Assembly (NCBI GenBank): GCA_009911065.1
Contig: QXWR01000032.1
Coordinates: 1 to 64,000, forward strand
DNA from: Clostridiaceae bacterium
GTDB taxonomy: Bacteria; Bacillota; Clostridia; Lachnospirales; Lachnospiraceae
DNA: 64,000 nucleotides
Direction: 5' to 3'
The notes beneath the pieces are model-generated. The model searched no databases. It saw only the letters and a program-made list of their open reading frames with translations, and had not been told where the DNA came from. Of this stretch, positions 52,298 to 60,417 are shown in pieces (within the stretch, counting starts at the first letter, position 1; the number at the start of each line of letters is the position of its first letter). Position numbers and translations under genes: made by a program.

Positions 52298-53530
52298 TTG
52301 TTAGAGATTAAGATAAATGAAGCGGAAAACTCCGCAAGAATCGTGGTGATCGGTGTGGGGGGCGCAGGGAACAATGCAGTAAACCGTATGATTGATGAGA
52401 ATATTGCCGGTGTGGAATTTATTGGCATTAATACGGACAAGCAGGCCCTTCAGTTTTGCAAGGCGCCGACTGCCATGCAGATCGGTGAGAAGCTTACCAA
52501 GGGGCTTGGGGCAGGAGCAAAGCCAGAGGTGGGACAGAAAGCGGCTGAGGAAAGTTCTGAAGAGCTGGCTCAGGTTATGAAGGGGGCAGACATGGTATTT
52601 GTCACCTGCGGCATGGGCGGCGGCACAGGAACCGGCGCTGCGCCGGTTATTGCCCGTCTGGCTAAAGATATGGGAATCCTGACTGTGGGCGTGGTGACAA
52701 AACCTTTCCGCTTTGAGGCCAAGACCCGTATGACCAACGCTTTAAGCGGCATTGAGCGGCTGAAAGACAGCGTGGACACTTTGATCGTTATCCCCAATGA
52801 TAAGCTTCTGGAGATTGTGGACCGCCGGACTACCATGCCAGATGCCCTTAAGAAAGCAGATGAAGTGTTACAGCAGGCGGTCCAAGGAATTACGGATTTG
52901 ATCAATGTTCCAGGACTGATTAATCTGGACTTTGCGGATGTGCAGACCGTTATGACAGACAAGGGGATTGCTCATATTGGTATTGGACATGCCAAGGGAG
53001 ACGAGAAGGCTTTAGAGGCTGTGAAGCAGGCAGTGGCCAGTCCTCTTTTGGAGACCACCATTGAGGGGGCTACCCATGTAATCATTAACATTTCCGGAGA
53101 CATCAGTCTGATTGAGGCAAACGAAGCTGCCAGCTTTGTACAGGAACTGGCAGGAGATGACGCTAATATTATCTTTGGAGCCATGTATGATGAGAATGCC
53201 CAGGATGAGGCCAGTATTACGGTCATTGCAACCGGTCTGGACGGTCATGGGGTCAACACGCCGGTCAACAAAGCTATGGCAGGTTTTGGAGGCTACAAGC
53301 CTAAGATGCCAAACGGAATGAATTTCCAGGGTTCTGGAGCAAATTCTGCCGCAGCAGCTGCAGAGGCCAGCGCCACAGCCCGGACTGCGCCTCAGCCTAT
53401 GGGGCAGCAGGGACCTCGTCCCATGCAGCAGGGAGGAGTTCCGCAAGGAGCGCCGGCTCCCGCCGCATACCGTCCCATGAACCGGGATGTGCAGATTAAC
53501 ATACCAGATTTTCTGAAGAATAAAAGATAG
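52298..53530 (+). CDS. ftsZ: Cell division protein FtsZ
   Basis: 410 aa from a TTG start at 52298, chosen because GGAGG lies 8 nt upstream and [31 protein letters not shown] fits the family start. The tubulin signature [18 protein letters not shown]-type T7 loop ([11 protein letters not shown]) and [12 protein letters not shown] are clear. A Gln/Pro/Ala-rich linker (about 330-395) leads to the C-terminal peptide [11 protein letters not shown], the conserved tail that binds FtsA/ZipA-type partners. ftsA is not in this cluster. Confidence 0.97.
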   Translation: MLEIKINEAENSARIVVIGVGGAGNNAVNRMIDENIAGVEFIGINTDKQALQFCKAPTAMQIGEKLTKGLGAGAKPEVGQKAAEESSEELAQVMKGADMVFVTCGMGGGTGTGAAPVIARLAKDMGILTVGVVTKPFRFEAKTRMTNALSGIERLKDSVDTLIVIPNDKLLEIVDRRTTMPDALKKADEVLQQAVQGITDLINVPGLINLDFADVQTVMTDKGIAHIGIGHAKGDEKALEAVKQAVASPLLETTIEGATHVIINISGDISLIEANEAASFVQELAGDDANIIFGAMYDENAQDEASITVIATGLDGHGVNTPVNKAMAGFGGYKPKMPNGMNFQGSGANSAAAAAEASATARTAPQPMGQQGPRPMQQGGVPQGAPAPAAYRPMNRDVQINIPDFLKNKR

Positions 53531-53560
53531 GACATAACCGCCCGGAGCCTGAAAGACACG

Positions 53561-53597
53561 CATTGGAGGAGCCAGAAGGAAGAAGGCTCTTCCAATG
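53561..53597. other. Stem-loop between convergent ftsZ and a hypothetical gene
   Basis: CATTGGAGGAGCC pairs with GGCTCTTCCAATG. No T-run follows on either side, so it is not a canonical intrinsic terminator. It could be a 3' RNA-protecting hairpin or Rho-linked structure. Confidence 0.45.
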
Positions 53598-53606
53598 GGG
53601 AGGATT

Positions 53607-54062
53607 TCAGATCTTGATTTCTTTTGTGCAGCGGATAAAGAATGCAGGACACATAGACTGTAATATTTTTTCTATGTCGCCGCCAGATGTATTTCCTACA
53701 AAACAGTCACAAAGCAGCTGAAAGTCGAATTTTTCAAGAGAGAGGATTCGAAACCAGAGAGAGGGAGGATGGAGAATCGTTTTGTAATAGGATGGTACGG
53801 ATGTTTCGGACAAAGGAACGAAAGATTCCATCCGGTCATACTCCGCAATATAGATTCCGCCGTGTTTTTTTCCAGATTCTTTCATCAAAAGCAATGGTTC
53901 GCATGAGGTCAGAGACTGGACCTTCATGTTGTTCTTGCCGAATCGGCAGAACCATACATGACCATTCTGGTCAATTTTTTTCTTATGTTCCATATAAAAA
54001 TCCACATAGTTGGGAGTTCGTATTTTAAACAAAGGATAAATGTTGTCTTTTTTTAAATGCAT
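53607..54062 (-). CDS. Hypothetical protein (151 aa), unknown function
   Basis: A leftward ORF supported by a strong upstream promoter and a GGGGGA ribosome-like site 11 nt before ATG 54062. It has no recognisable motif. The middle has KVQSLTSCEPLLLMKESGKKHGGIYIAEYDRMESFVPLSE, and the C-terminus contains several Cys (LLCDCF, MCPAFFIRC). No signal peptide or TM helix. It converges with ftsZ and is divergent from spoIIGA. A competing rightward frame in the same DNA lacks a ribosome site. Confidence 0.65.
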   Translation of the reverse strand: MHLKKDNIYPLFKIRTPNYVDFYMEHKKKIDQNGHVWFCRFGKNNMKVQSLTSCEPLLLMKESGKKHGGIYIAEYDRMESFVPLSETSVPSYYKTILHPPSLWFRILSLEKFDFQLLCDCFVGNTSGGDIEKILQSMCPAFFIRCTKEIKI

Positions 54063-54104
54063 GCAGCAGGATTCCCCCTTTTTTCAGACACAGTTCCTGA
54101 AGGT

Positions 54105-54133
54105 ATTATAGTATAAAATTTGTATTATCGCAA
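54105..54133 (-). promoter_or_regulatory. Sigma-A promoter of the 151-aa hypothetical gene
   Basis: On the minus strand TTGCGA, 17-bp spacer, perfect TATAAT, about 43 nt before the start codon. Confidence 0.75.
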
Positions 54134-54153
54134 CCGTTACTTTTCTTGTCTTT

Positions 54154-54222
54154 TTTTGTCATGCAAAAAATTCTGGAATCTGTCTGTCTTTGACAAAAAT
54201 TTCCATAAGATATGTGTATAAT
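54154..54222 (+). promoter_or_regulatory. spoIIG-type promoter (long spacer) with Spo0A-box-like sites
   Basis: A consensus TTGACA (54190-54195) and TATAAT (54217-54222) are 21 bp apart, too far for normal sigma-A use. The Bacillus spoIIG promoter likewise has near-consensus elements 22 bp apart and needs Spo0A~P bound over the -35. Here TTTTTGTCAAAG (minus strand, overlapping the -35) and TTTTGTCATG (54154-54163) resemble the 0A box TTTTGTCGAA. Spo0A control is inferred from this layout. Confidence 0.65.
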
Positions 54223-54255
54223 AGGGTGGAAAAAAGGAGGTGGGGCAAGAAGAAC

Positions 54256-55101
54256 GTGACAGTCACGTTGTATCTGGATGTGTTTTTTCTGGTGAATTTC
54301 GGGATGGATTATCTGCTGCTGTTGATGGTAAAACGGCTTCTCCATCTGCCGGCTTCCTTTGGAAGGCTTTGTATGGCTGCCGGACTGGGAGCCGGATGGG
54401 CATGTGTTGATTTGCTTTTTCCTGTACATACCCAATGGGTACGGCTGTTTCTTACCTGGGTTGGGGCAGGGGGAGTCATGGTGATGGCTGCCTTTGCAGT
54501 CAGAGCTTTCTGGCGCAGTTCATGGGAAATTCGCCGGTTGGTCTCCTGTCTTGTGGCTTTTTGGATGGTCAGCGCTTTGGCGGGAGGAATTTTAAGTACA
54601 CTGGGAGAACAGACTTTTGCCGGAGAGTATCTGGCCGGCACCCGGGCAGTTTGTCAATGGCGGCTGTTTCCTCTGTGTTTTTGGGCGGCAGGAATTTATT
54701 TTGGAGTATGCGCGTGTATACAGGCAGTGGGGAGAAAGTCCAGAGAGCAAAGTCTGCTGGTGCAGGTAAAACTGTTTTATCAGGGGGCGGAAAAGAAAGT
54801 GACTGCTTTGTGGGATACAGGCAACCAGCTGTATGAGCCTTATGGAGGCCAGCCGGTTCATGTGATTACCAGTCAGGCGTTTCGCCCTTTGTGTAAAACA
54901 ATGCCAAATATGGTTTACATTCCTTTTCGGGCAGTTGGAACCGAATGTGGAATGATTCCAGGAATACGGATTGACTTTATGGAAGTGGAAAAAGAAGGGA
55001 AGGTGGTGCGGCGTTACGAGCGTCCCTGGCTGGCAGTCAGCCAAAAGCCATTATCGGTTGGACACCGGTATGAGATGCTTCTGCATGGGGAGGAAACATG
55101 A
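54256..55101 (+). CDS. spoIIGA: Sporulation sigma-E factor-processing peptidase
   Basis: 281 aa from a GTG at 54256; the only strong ribosome site (AAAGGAGG, ending 54240) is 15 nt away, so the start is tentative. The N-terminal half has about five TM helices ([27 protein letters not shown] onward). The C-terminal aspartic protease half has ALWDTGNQL with the active-site Asp in DTGN. In the septal membrane it cuts the pro-sequence from sigma-E during sporulation, in response to SpoIIR. It ends within a base of the sigE ATG. Confidence 0.93.
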   Translation: MTVTLYLDVFFLVNFGMDYLLLLMVKRLLHLPASFGRLCMAAGLGAGWACVDLLFPVHTQWVRLFLTWVGAGGVMVMAAFAVRAFWRSSWEIRRLVSCLVAFWMVSALAGGILSTLGEQTFAGEYLAGTRAVCQWRLFPLCFWAAGIYFGVCACIQAVGRKSREQSLLVQVKLFYQGAEKKVTALWDTGNQLYEPYGGQPVHVITSQAFRPLCKTMPNMVYIPFRAVGTECGMIPGIRIDFMEVEKEGKVVRRYERPWLAVSQKPLSVGHRYEMLLHGEET

Positions 55102-55102
55102 G

Positions 55103-55888
55103 ATGAAAGAAGCAGCAAAGAGAAAGAACCTAAAGGAGTTGGAAAGAATGATAGTAAAGGTTTCCATACCAAATCGATTTCAATTTAAGGCGGCATCGTC
55201 CTTTACCACGATGCTTTGGCAAAAACAGGGGGAAGTTCATTACATAGGCGGAGCTGATATACTGCCGCCCCCTTTTGATGCAAAGGAAGAGGCGGAGATG
55301 ATTGCCCTTTTGGGAACGGAACGGGAGAAGGAAGCCCGATCTCTCTTAATTGAGCATAATCTGCGTCTGGTAGTGTATATTGCGAAGAAATTTGACAATA
55401 CCTGTGTGGGGGTGGAGGATCTGATCTCCATCGGCACCATTGGGTTAATCAAGGCGATTAATACGTTTAACCCAGAGAAAAATATCAAGCTGGCTACCTA
55501 TGCTTCCCGCTGTATTGAAAACGAAATTCTGATGTATCTGCGCAGGAACAACAAGACCCGCATGGAGGTGTCTATTGATGAGCCTTTAAATGTGGATTGG
55601 GATGGCAATGAACTGCTCTTGTCGGATATTCTGGGTACTGATGAGGATATTATTTATCGGGATTTGGAGGATGAGACAGAAAAGAGCTTGTTAAAACACG
55701 CCATCAGCCGCTTAAGCCCCAGAGAGCGGAAGATTGTAGAACTGCGTTATGGGCTGAAGGATGTGGATGGAAACGAGATGACCCAAAAAGAAGTGGCAGA
55801 TCTCCTGGGAATCTCCCAGTCGTACATTTCCCGTCTGGAAAAGAAGATTATGAAACGTCTGAAAAAGGAAATCGTCCGGCTTGAGTGA
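55103..55888 (+). CDS. sigE: RNA polymerase sporulation sigma factor sigma-E (SpoIIGB)
   Basis: 261 aa from ATG 55103 (GGGGAGG 9 nt upstream). The N-terminal about 30-40 residues are the charged pro-peptide removed by SpoIIGA. Region 2 is [44 protein letters not shown], then [22 protein letters not shown]. Region 4 is [12 protein letters not shown] with the helix-turn-helix [22 protein letters not shown]. It directs mother-cell transcription. The stop overlaps spoIIP by 8 nt. Confidence 0.96.
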   Translation: MKEAAKRKNLKELERMIVKVSIPNRFQFKAASSFTTMLWQKQGEVHYIGGADILPPPFDAKEEAEMIALLGTEREKEARSLLIEHNLRLVVYIAKKFDNTCVGVEDLISIGTIGLIKAINTFNPEKNIKLATYASRCIENEILMYLRRNNKTRMEVSIDEPLNVDWDGNELLLSDILGTDEDIIYRDLEDETEKSLLKHAISRLSPRERKIVELRYGLKDVDGNEMTQKEVADLLGISQSYISRLEKKIMKRLKKEIVRLE

Positions 55889-57050
55889 CTGGGTGGTTTG
55901 GCTGGTGAGGGGAATGACGGTGCTGCTGGGGAGCTGTTACCCTGCCATTTGGCCGGAGAGAAAGCCAGAACCCCAATGGGGAAAAGATCCCTCTTATGCT
56001 TTGTATGAGAATTACAGGTATACGTATGATACATACGTATACCTTTTTTGGGATGAAAGCACATATGCAGGACCAGAAGACGCAGGAGTGATGTCACCTG
56101 GCATAAAGTGGAACCACATGGGAGATTCTGCCAAAGATCATCCAGCGTTAAAGGACAGTCAGGAGGACAACAGTCCGGGACCAAAGGAAACATCTGGAAA
56201 CAGTCAGGAAGAGGAGAGCGGGGAAAATCGGATTGCCGATTCAGCCGGAACCGGAGAAACACCGGAAAATGGGGATGGGGAAAATGTGCAGGCATTGGCA
56301 AAGCTTCGGGATTATGATTATCTTATGAAACATTTTTACAGCGTTCACACTTCCACCACGGCTCCCAGAGATCTGATGAAAGCAGAGGAGCTTATCACCA
56401 CGGATCTTCATCTGGAAAAGGATTCTAAGAATCCGCAGATTTTAATTTATCACACCCATTCTCAGGAAACTTATAAGGACTACGGGCCGGAGAATCCGGA
56501 TGCTACGGTGGTGGGCGCCGGAAACTATCTGACCCGGCTTCTGGAAGAAAAAGGGTGGAATGTGATTCACGATACATCCAGTTATGATTTAAAGGGCGGG
56601 AAGCTGGACCGGAGCAAAGCTTACAACTATGCCCTGGAAGGAATCAGCAAAATTTTAAAGGAAAATCCGTCTATACAGGTGGTTTTAGACCTGCACCGGG
56701 ACGGGGTGAAGGAGTCTCTTCATCTGGTCTCAGAGGTTGGGGGAAAGCCCACGGCAAACATTATGTTTTTTCAAGGAATGAGCCGGACGCCTGAGGGAGA
56801 GATTGCTTATCTTCCCAATCCTTTTTTGAAAGAGAATCTGGCTTTTACGTTACAGATGCAGCTGGACGCAGCACAGCGGTTTCCAGGATATACCAGAAAA
56901 ATTTATATGAAGGGGCTGCGGTACAACCTGCATCTTCGCCCCAGGTCAGCCCTGATTGAGGTAGGCGCTCAGACCAACAGCGGCCAGGAGGCTATGAACG
57001 CTATGGAGCCTCTGGCAGAACTTTTAGATAGAGTGTTGCAAGGCGGATGA
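55881..57050 (+). CDS. spoIIP: Stage II sporulation protein P (peptidoglycan amidase/endopeptidase)
   Basis: 389 aa from TTG 55881 (GTG 55893 also possible). A weakly hydrophobic N-terminal segment ([20 protein letters not shown]) could anchor it. A Ser/Glu/Asp-rich linker (about 75-140) precedes the SpoIIP domain: [48 protein letters not shown] and [19 protein letters not shown], with His and Glu residues expected to bind zinc. It works with SpoIID/SpoIIM in engulfment. It usually follows gpr; here it follows sigE, and a terminator-like palindrome lies inside its N-terminal coding part. Confidence 0.9.
   Translation: MSDWVVWLVRGMTVLLGSCYPAIWPERKPEPQWGKDPSYALYENYRYTYDTYVYLFWDESTYAGPEDAGVMSPGIKWNHMGDSAKDHPALKDSQEDNSPGPKETSGNSQEEESGENRIADSAGTGETPENGDGENVQALAKLRDYDYLMKHFYSVHTSTTAPRDLMKAEELITTDLHLEKDSKNPQILIYHTHSQETYKDYGPENPDATVVGAGNYLTRLLEEKGWNVIHDTSSYDLKGGKLDRSKAYNYALEGISKILKENPSIQVVLDLHRDGVKESLHLVSEVGGKPTANIMFFQGMSRTPEGEIAYLPNPFLKENLAFTLQMQLDAAQRFPGYTRKIYMKGLRYNLHLRPRSALIEVGAQTNSGQEAMNAMEPLAELLDRVLQGG
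56016..56049 (+). terminator. Perfect terminator-like palindrome inside the spoIIP coding sequence
   Basis: AGGTATACGTATG pairs with CATACGTATACCT around ATA (13 perfect pairs), followed by T6. It lies 128 nt after the sigE stop and codes for [12 protein letters not shown] in spoIIP. It could terminate most spoIIGA-sigE transcripts and limit spoIIP. Confidence 0.7.
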
Positions 57051-57258
57051 AAAAATGGTATATTACATTAAAAGTCCTGCCGCAAAACAAGCGGCATCGA
57101 TTCAGGTATGCCCATTTAGGTATGTTCATCTAGGATGGATTTGGAACCAGCAAAAAAGGGATGGACCGGGAAGATGAGAGGAAGAACCAGGGGGCGGCGG
57201 TAAACGGGAATGGACTTTGCTGCTGTCTGGAGAGAAGGAAAGGAAGAAGATAATAAAG

Positions 57259-59064
57259 ATGGACCAAAGCAAAATTCGGAATTTTTGTATTATAGCCCAT
57301 ATTGATCATGGAAAGTCTACTTTGGCAGACCGGATTATTGAGATGACCGGTCTTTTAACCAGCCGGGAGATGCAGTCTCAGGTGCTGGACAATATGGATT
57401 TGGAGCGGGAGAGAGGCATTACCATCAAGGCCCAGGCAGTGCGGACTGTATACCAGGCCAAGGATGGAAAGGAGTATATTTTTAATCTGATTGACACTCC
57501 GGGACATGTGGACTTTAACTATGAGGTGAGCCGGAGTCTGGCTGCCTGCGACGGGGCGGTTCTGGTGGTGGATGCGGCTCAGGGCATTGAGGCGCAGACA
57601 TTGGCCAATGTGTATCTGGCCCTGGACAATGATCTGGATGTGGTGCCAGTGATCAACAAAGTGGACCTTGCAAGCGCTGAACCGGACCGGGTGGCAGAGG
57701 AGATTGAGGATGTGATCGGAATTGAGGCCCAGGATGCGCCCCGGATCTCAGCCAAGACCGGGTATCATGTGGAGGATGTGCTGGAAGCGATTGTCCACAA
57801 GGTGCCAGCTCCCACGGGAGATCCGGATGCGCCTCTGCAGGCGCTGATTTTTGACTCGGTGTATGACTCCTACAAAGGGGTGATTGTATTTTGCCGGGTA
57901 GTGGAAGGGACGGTAAAGAAAGGGGTCCGGATTCGGATGATGGCCACAAAAGCAGAGGCGGAAGTGGTGGAGACCGGATATTTTGGCGCAGGCCAGTTTA
58001 TTCCCTGCGAAGCATTAAGCGCCGGCATGGTGGGATATTTGACTGCAAGCATTAAAAATGTAAAGGATACCATGGTGGGAGACACGGTGACAGACGCAGG
58101 CCGCCCCTGCAAAAATCCCCTCCCTGGATATAAGAAGGTTACTTCCATGGTGTACTGCGGACTTTATCCGGCAGATGGAGCCAGATACAATGACCTTAGG
58201 GAGGCTTTGGAGAAGCTTCAGCTAAACGATGCCTCTCTGTTTTTTGAGCCGGAGACATCCGTTGCCCTTGGATTTGGATTCCGGTGCGGATTTTTGGGAC
58301 TGTTGCACCTGGAGATTATTCAGGAAAGACTGGAGCGGGAATACAATCTGGATTTAGTGACCACAGCTCCCAGCGTGGTGTACCACATTCACAAGAAAAA
58401 CGGGGAGATGATGGAACTGACCAATCCTACCAACATGCCGGACCCAACGGAGATTGACTATATGGAGGAGCCGATTGTGTCAGCGGAGATCATGGTGACT
58501 ACAGAGTTTGTGGGGGCCATTATGACCCTCTGTCAGGAGCGGAGAGGCGTGTACAAGGGCATGGATTACATGGAGGAAACCAGAGCGCTGCTGAAATACG
58601 ATCTGCCTCTCAATGAGATTATCTATGATTTCTTTGACGCTTTGAAATCCCGGTCTAGGGGATATGCCTCTTTTGACTATGATTTAAAGGGATATGAGCA
58701 GGCAGAGCTGGTGAAACTGGATATTTTGGTGAACCGGGAGGAAGTGGATGCCTTATCTTTTATTGTCCATGGGGCTTCGGCTTATGAGAGGGGCAGAAAG
58801 ATGTGTGAAAAGTTAAAGGAGGAGATTCCCCGCCATCTGTTTGAGATTCCCATTCAGGCGGCAGTAGGCGGGAAGATTATCGCCAGAGAGACTGTGAAGG
58901 CAGTGCGCAAGGATGTGCTGGCCAAATGTTATGGAGGCGATATTTCCCGGAAGAAGAAACTGTTGGAAAAACAAAAGGAGGGCAAAAAGCGGATGCGTCA
59001 GATTGGCAGTGTGGAAATTCCGCAGAAAGCCTTTATGAGTGTGCTGAAATTAGATGATGAATAA
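57259..59064 (+). CDS. lepA: Elongation factor 4 (LepA)
   Basis: 601 aa from ATG 57259; the open frame back to 57217 lacks support. [18 protein letters not shown] (G1), [22 protein letters not shown] (G3), [13 protein letters not shown] (G4) and the LepA-specific C-terminal domain ([44 protein letters not shown]) identify it. A ribosomal GTPase that back-translocates or aids assembly under stress. Overlaps hemW by 11 nt. Confidence 0.97.
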   Translation: MDQSKIRNFCIIAHIDHGKSTLADRIIEMTGLLTSREMQSQVLDNMDLERERGITIKAQAVRTVYQAKDGKEYIFNLIDTPGHVDFNYEVSRSLAACDGAVLVVDAAQGIEAQTLANVYLALDNDLDVVPVINKVDLASAEPDRVAEEIEDVIGIEAQDAPRISAKTGYHVEDVLEAIVHKVPAPTGDPDAPLQALIFDSVYDSYKGVIVFCRVVEGTVKKGVRIRMMATKAEAEVVETGYFGAGQFIPCEALSAGMVGYLTASIKNVKDTMVGDTVTDAGRPCKNPLPGYKKVTSMVYCGLYPADGARYNDLREALEKLQLNDASLFFEPETSVALGFGFRCGFLGLLHLEIIQERLEREYNLDLVTTAPSVVYHIHKKNGEMMELTNPTNMPDPTEIDYMEEPIVSAEIMVTTEFVGAIMTLCQERRGVYKGMDYMEETRALLKYDLPLNEIIYDFFDALKSRSRGYASFDYDLKGYEQAELVKLDILVNREEVDALSFIVHGASAYERGRKMCEKLKEEIPRHLFEIPIQAAVGGKIIARETVKAVRKDVLAKCYGGDISRKKKLLEKQKEGKKRMRQIGSVEIPQKAFMSVLKLDDE

Positions 59065-60292
59065 ACGAGAACTAGAGCTTTATATTCATATTCCGTTTTG
59101 TGCAAGAAAATGCGCTTACTGCGATTTTCTTTCTTTTGCAGTTCCTGAGCGGACCTACCGGGATTATATGGATAAGCTGATTGAGGAAATCTATGGTCAG
59201 AGCCGCTGCTTTTTGGACAGCTCTGTTACCAGCATTTTTGTGGGCGGAGGCACTCCGTCCATTTTGCCGCCGGAGCTTGTGGAAGAATTGTTTGCTGTAA
59301 TCCATGAGTGTTTTTCGGTTGCGGAAAATGCAGAGATCACCATTGAGTCCAACCCAGGCACATTGACCATGGAGAAGCTGGAGGTGTACCGGGAAAGCAA
59401 AATCAACCGAATCAGTCTGGGGCTGCAGTCTGCGGATGATCATGAATTGAAGTTTTTGGGGCGTATTCATACCTTTGACGATTTTTTGAAAAGTTATCAG
59501 CGGGCCAGACAGGCTGGATTTAACAATATCAGCGTGGATTTGATGTCTGCCCTCCCAGGACAAAATGCCCATTCCTGGAAAAATACTTTGAAGAAAGTGA
59601 TCATGTTAAAGCCAGAGCATATTTCGGCTTACAGCCTGATGATTGAAGAAGGCACGTTGTTTTATGAATGGTATGGGGAGGAAGGAGAGAGCGGGAAAAT
59701 CGATGTGCCGGTCCGCAGCATTCTGCCTGGGGATGGCAGAAACCGCCGGATGGAGCTTCCTCCCCTTCCAGATGAGGATACGGACCGGGAGATTTATCGT
59801 CTCACCGGAAGTATTTTAGGCGCCCAGGGGTATGGCCGGTATGAGATTTCCAACTATGCCAGACCTGGATATGAGTGCCGCCACAACATTGGATACTGGA
59901 CTGGTGTGGACTATTTGGGGCTGGGACTGGGGGCTTCTTCCTATATTGGCGGTTTCCGTTACCACAATGTAACCGAACTGCGGGAATATTTGTCGTTAGA
60001 TCTAAAGGTAGCCGGAGCAGCGGCCAGAGATATTAAGGAGCTGACTTTAGAGGAGAAGATGGAAGAGTTTATGTTTTTGGGGCTTCGAATGATGCGGGGC
60101 GTGTCAGGAAACGATTTCCTTGGGAGGTTTGGCCGGAATATGTGGAAGCTTTACGAACCGGTGTTTGAAAAGCTGGAAAAATGGCAGTTGATTGAGATAA
60201 ATCCTCCCTGGGTCCGTCTGACAAACCATGGAATTGATATCAGCAACCGGGTGTTTGGCGAGTTCCTTTTTGATCATTCATCCCATGTCTGA
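59054..60292 (+). CDS. hemW: Radical SAM heme chaperone HemW (coproporphyrinogen oxidase-like)
   Basis: 412 aa. [21 protein letters not shown] has the CxxxCxxC-F radical SAM motif of Hem[32 protein letters not shown] and [10 protein letters not shown] are conserved. A stretch of about 35 residues ([20 protein letters not shown] and onward) is inserted before [11 protein letters not shown] and looks unlike most homologues. The lepA-hemW order is usual in Firmicutes. Confidence 0.94.
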   Translation: MMNKRELELYIHIPFCARKCAYCDFLSFAVPERTYRDYMDKLIEEIYGQSRCFLDSSVTSIFVGGGTPSILPPELVEELFAVIHECFSVAENAEITIESNPGTLTMEKLEVYRESKINRISLGLQSADDHELKFLGRIHTFDDFLKSYQRARQAGFNNISVDLMSALPGQNAHSWKNTLKKVIMLKPEHISAYSLMIEEGTLFYEWYGEEGESGKIDVPVRSILPGDGRNRRMELPPLPDEDTDREIYRLTGSILGAQGYGRYEISNYARPGYECRHNIGYWTGVDYLGLGLGASSYIGGFRYHNVTELREYLSLDLKVAGAAARDIKELTLEEKMEEFMFLGLRMMRGVSGNDFLGRFGRNMWKLYEPVFEKLEKWQLIEINPPWVRLTNHGIDISNRVFGEFLFDHSSHV

Positions 60293-60299
60293 AAAAGAA

Positions 60300-60335
60300 A
60301 ACCTTACTTTCTTTGAAAAAAGGTTCCCTTTTTTC
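60300..60335 (+). terminator. Possible weak intrinsic terminator after hemW
   Basis: AACCTT pairs with AAGGTT (6 bp), followed by CCCTTTTTT. Confidence 0.4.
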
Positions 60336-60417
60336 GGTATTTTTGGTACAATAGAAAAAAAGATGTGGGGCAATCAGAAAACACCTGATTTTTTAGGGAA
60401 ATGAATGGAGGAAATGT

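Noticed and set aside
53687-54028. Rightward frame opposite the 151-aa hypothetical gene
   Set aside because: The leftward frame has a sigma-A promoter and ribosome site; this one has neither.
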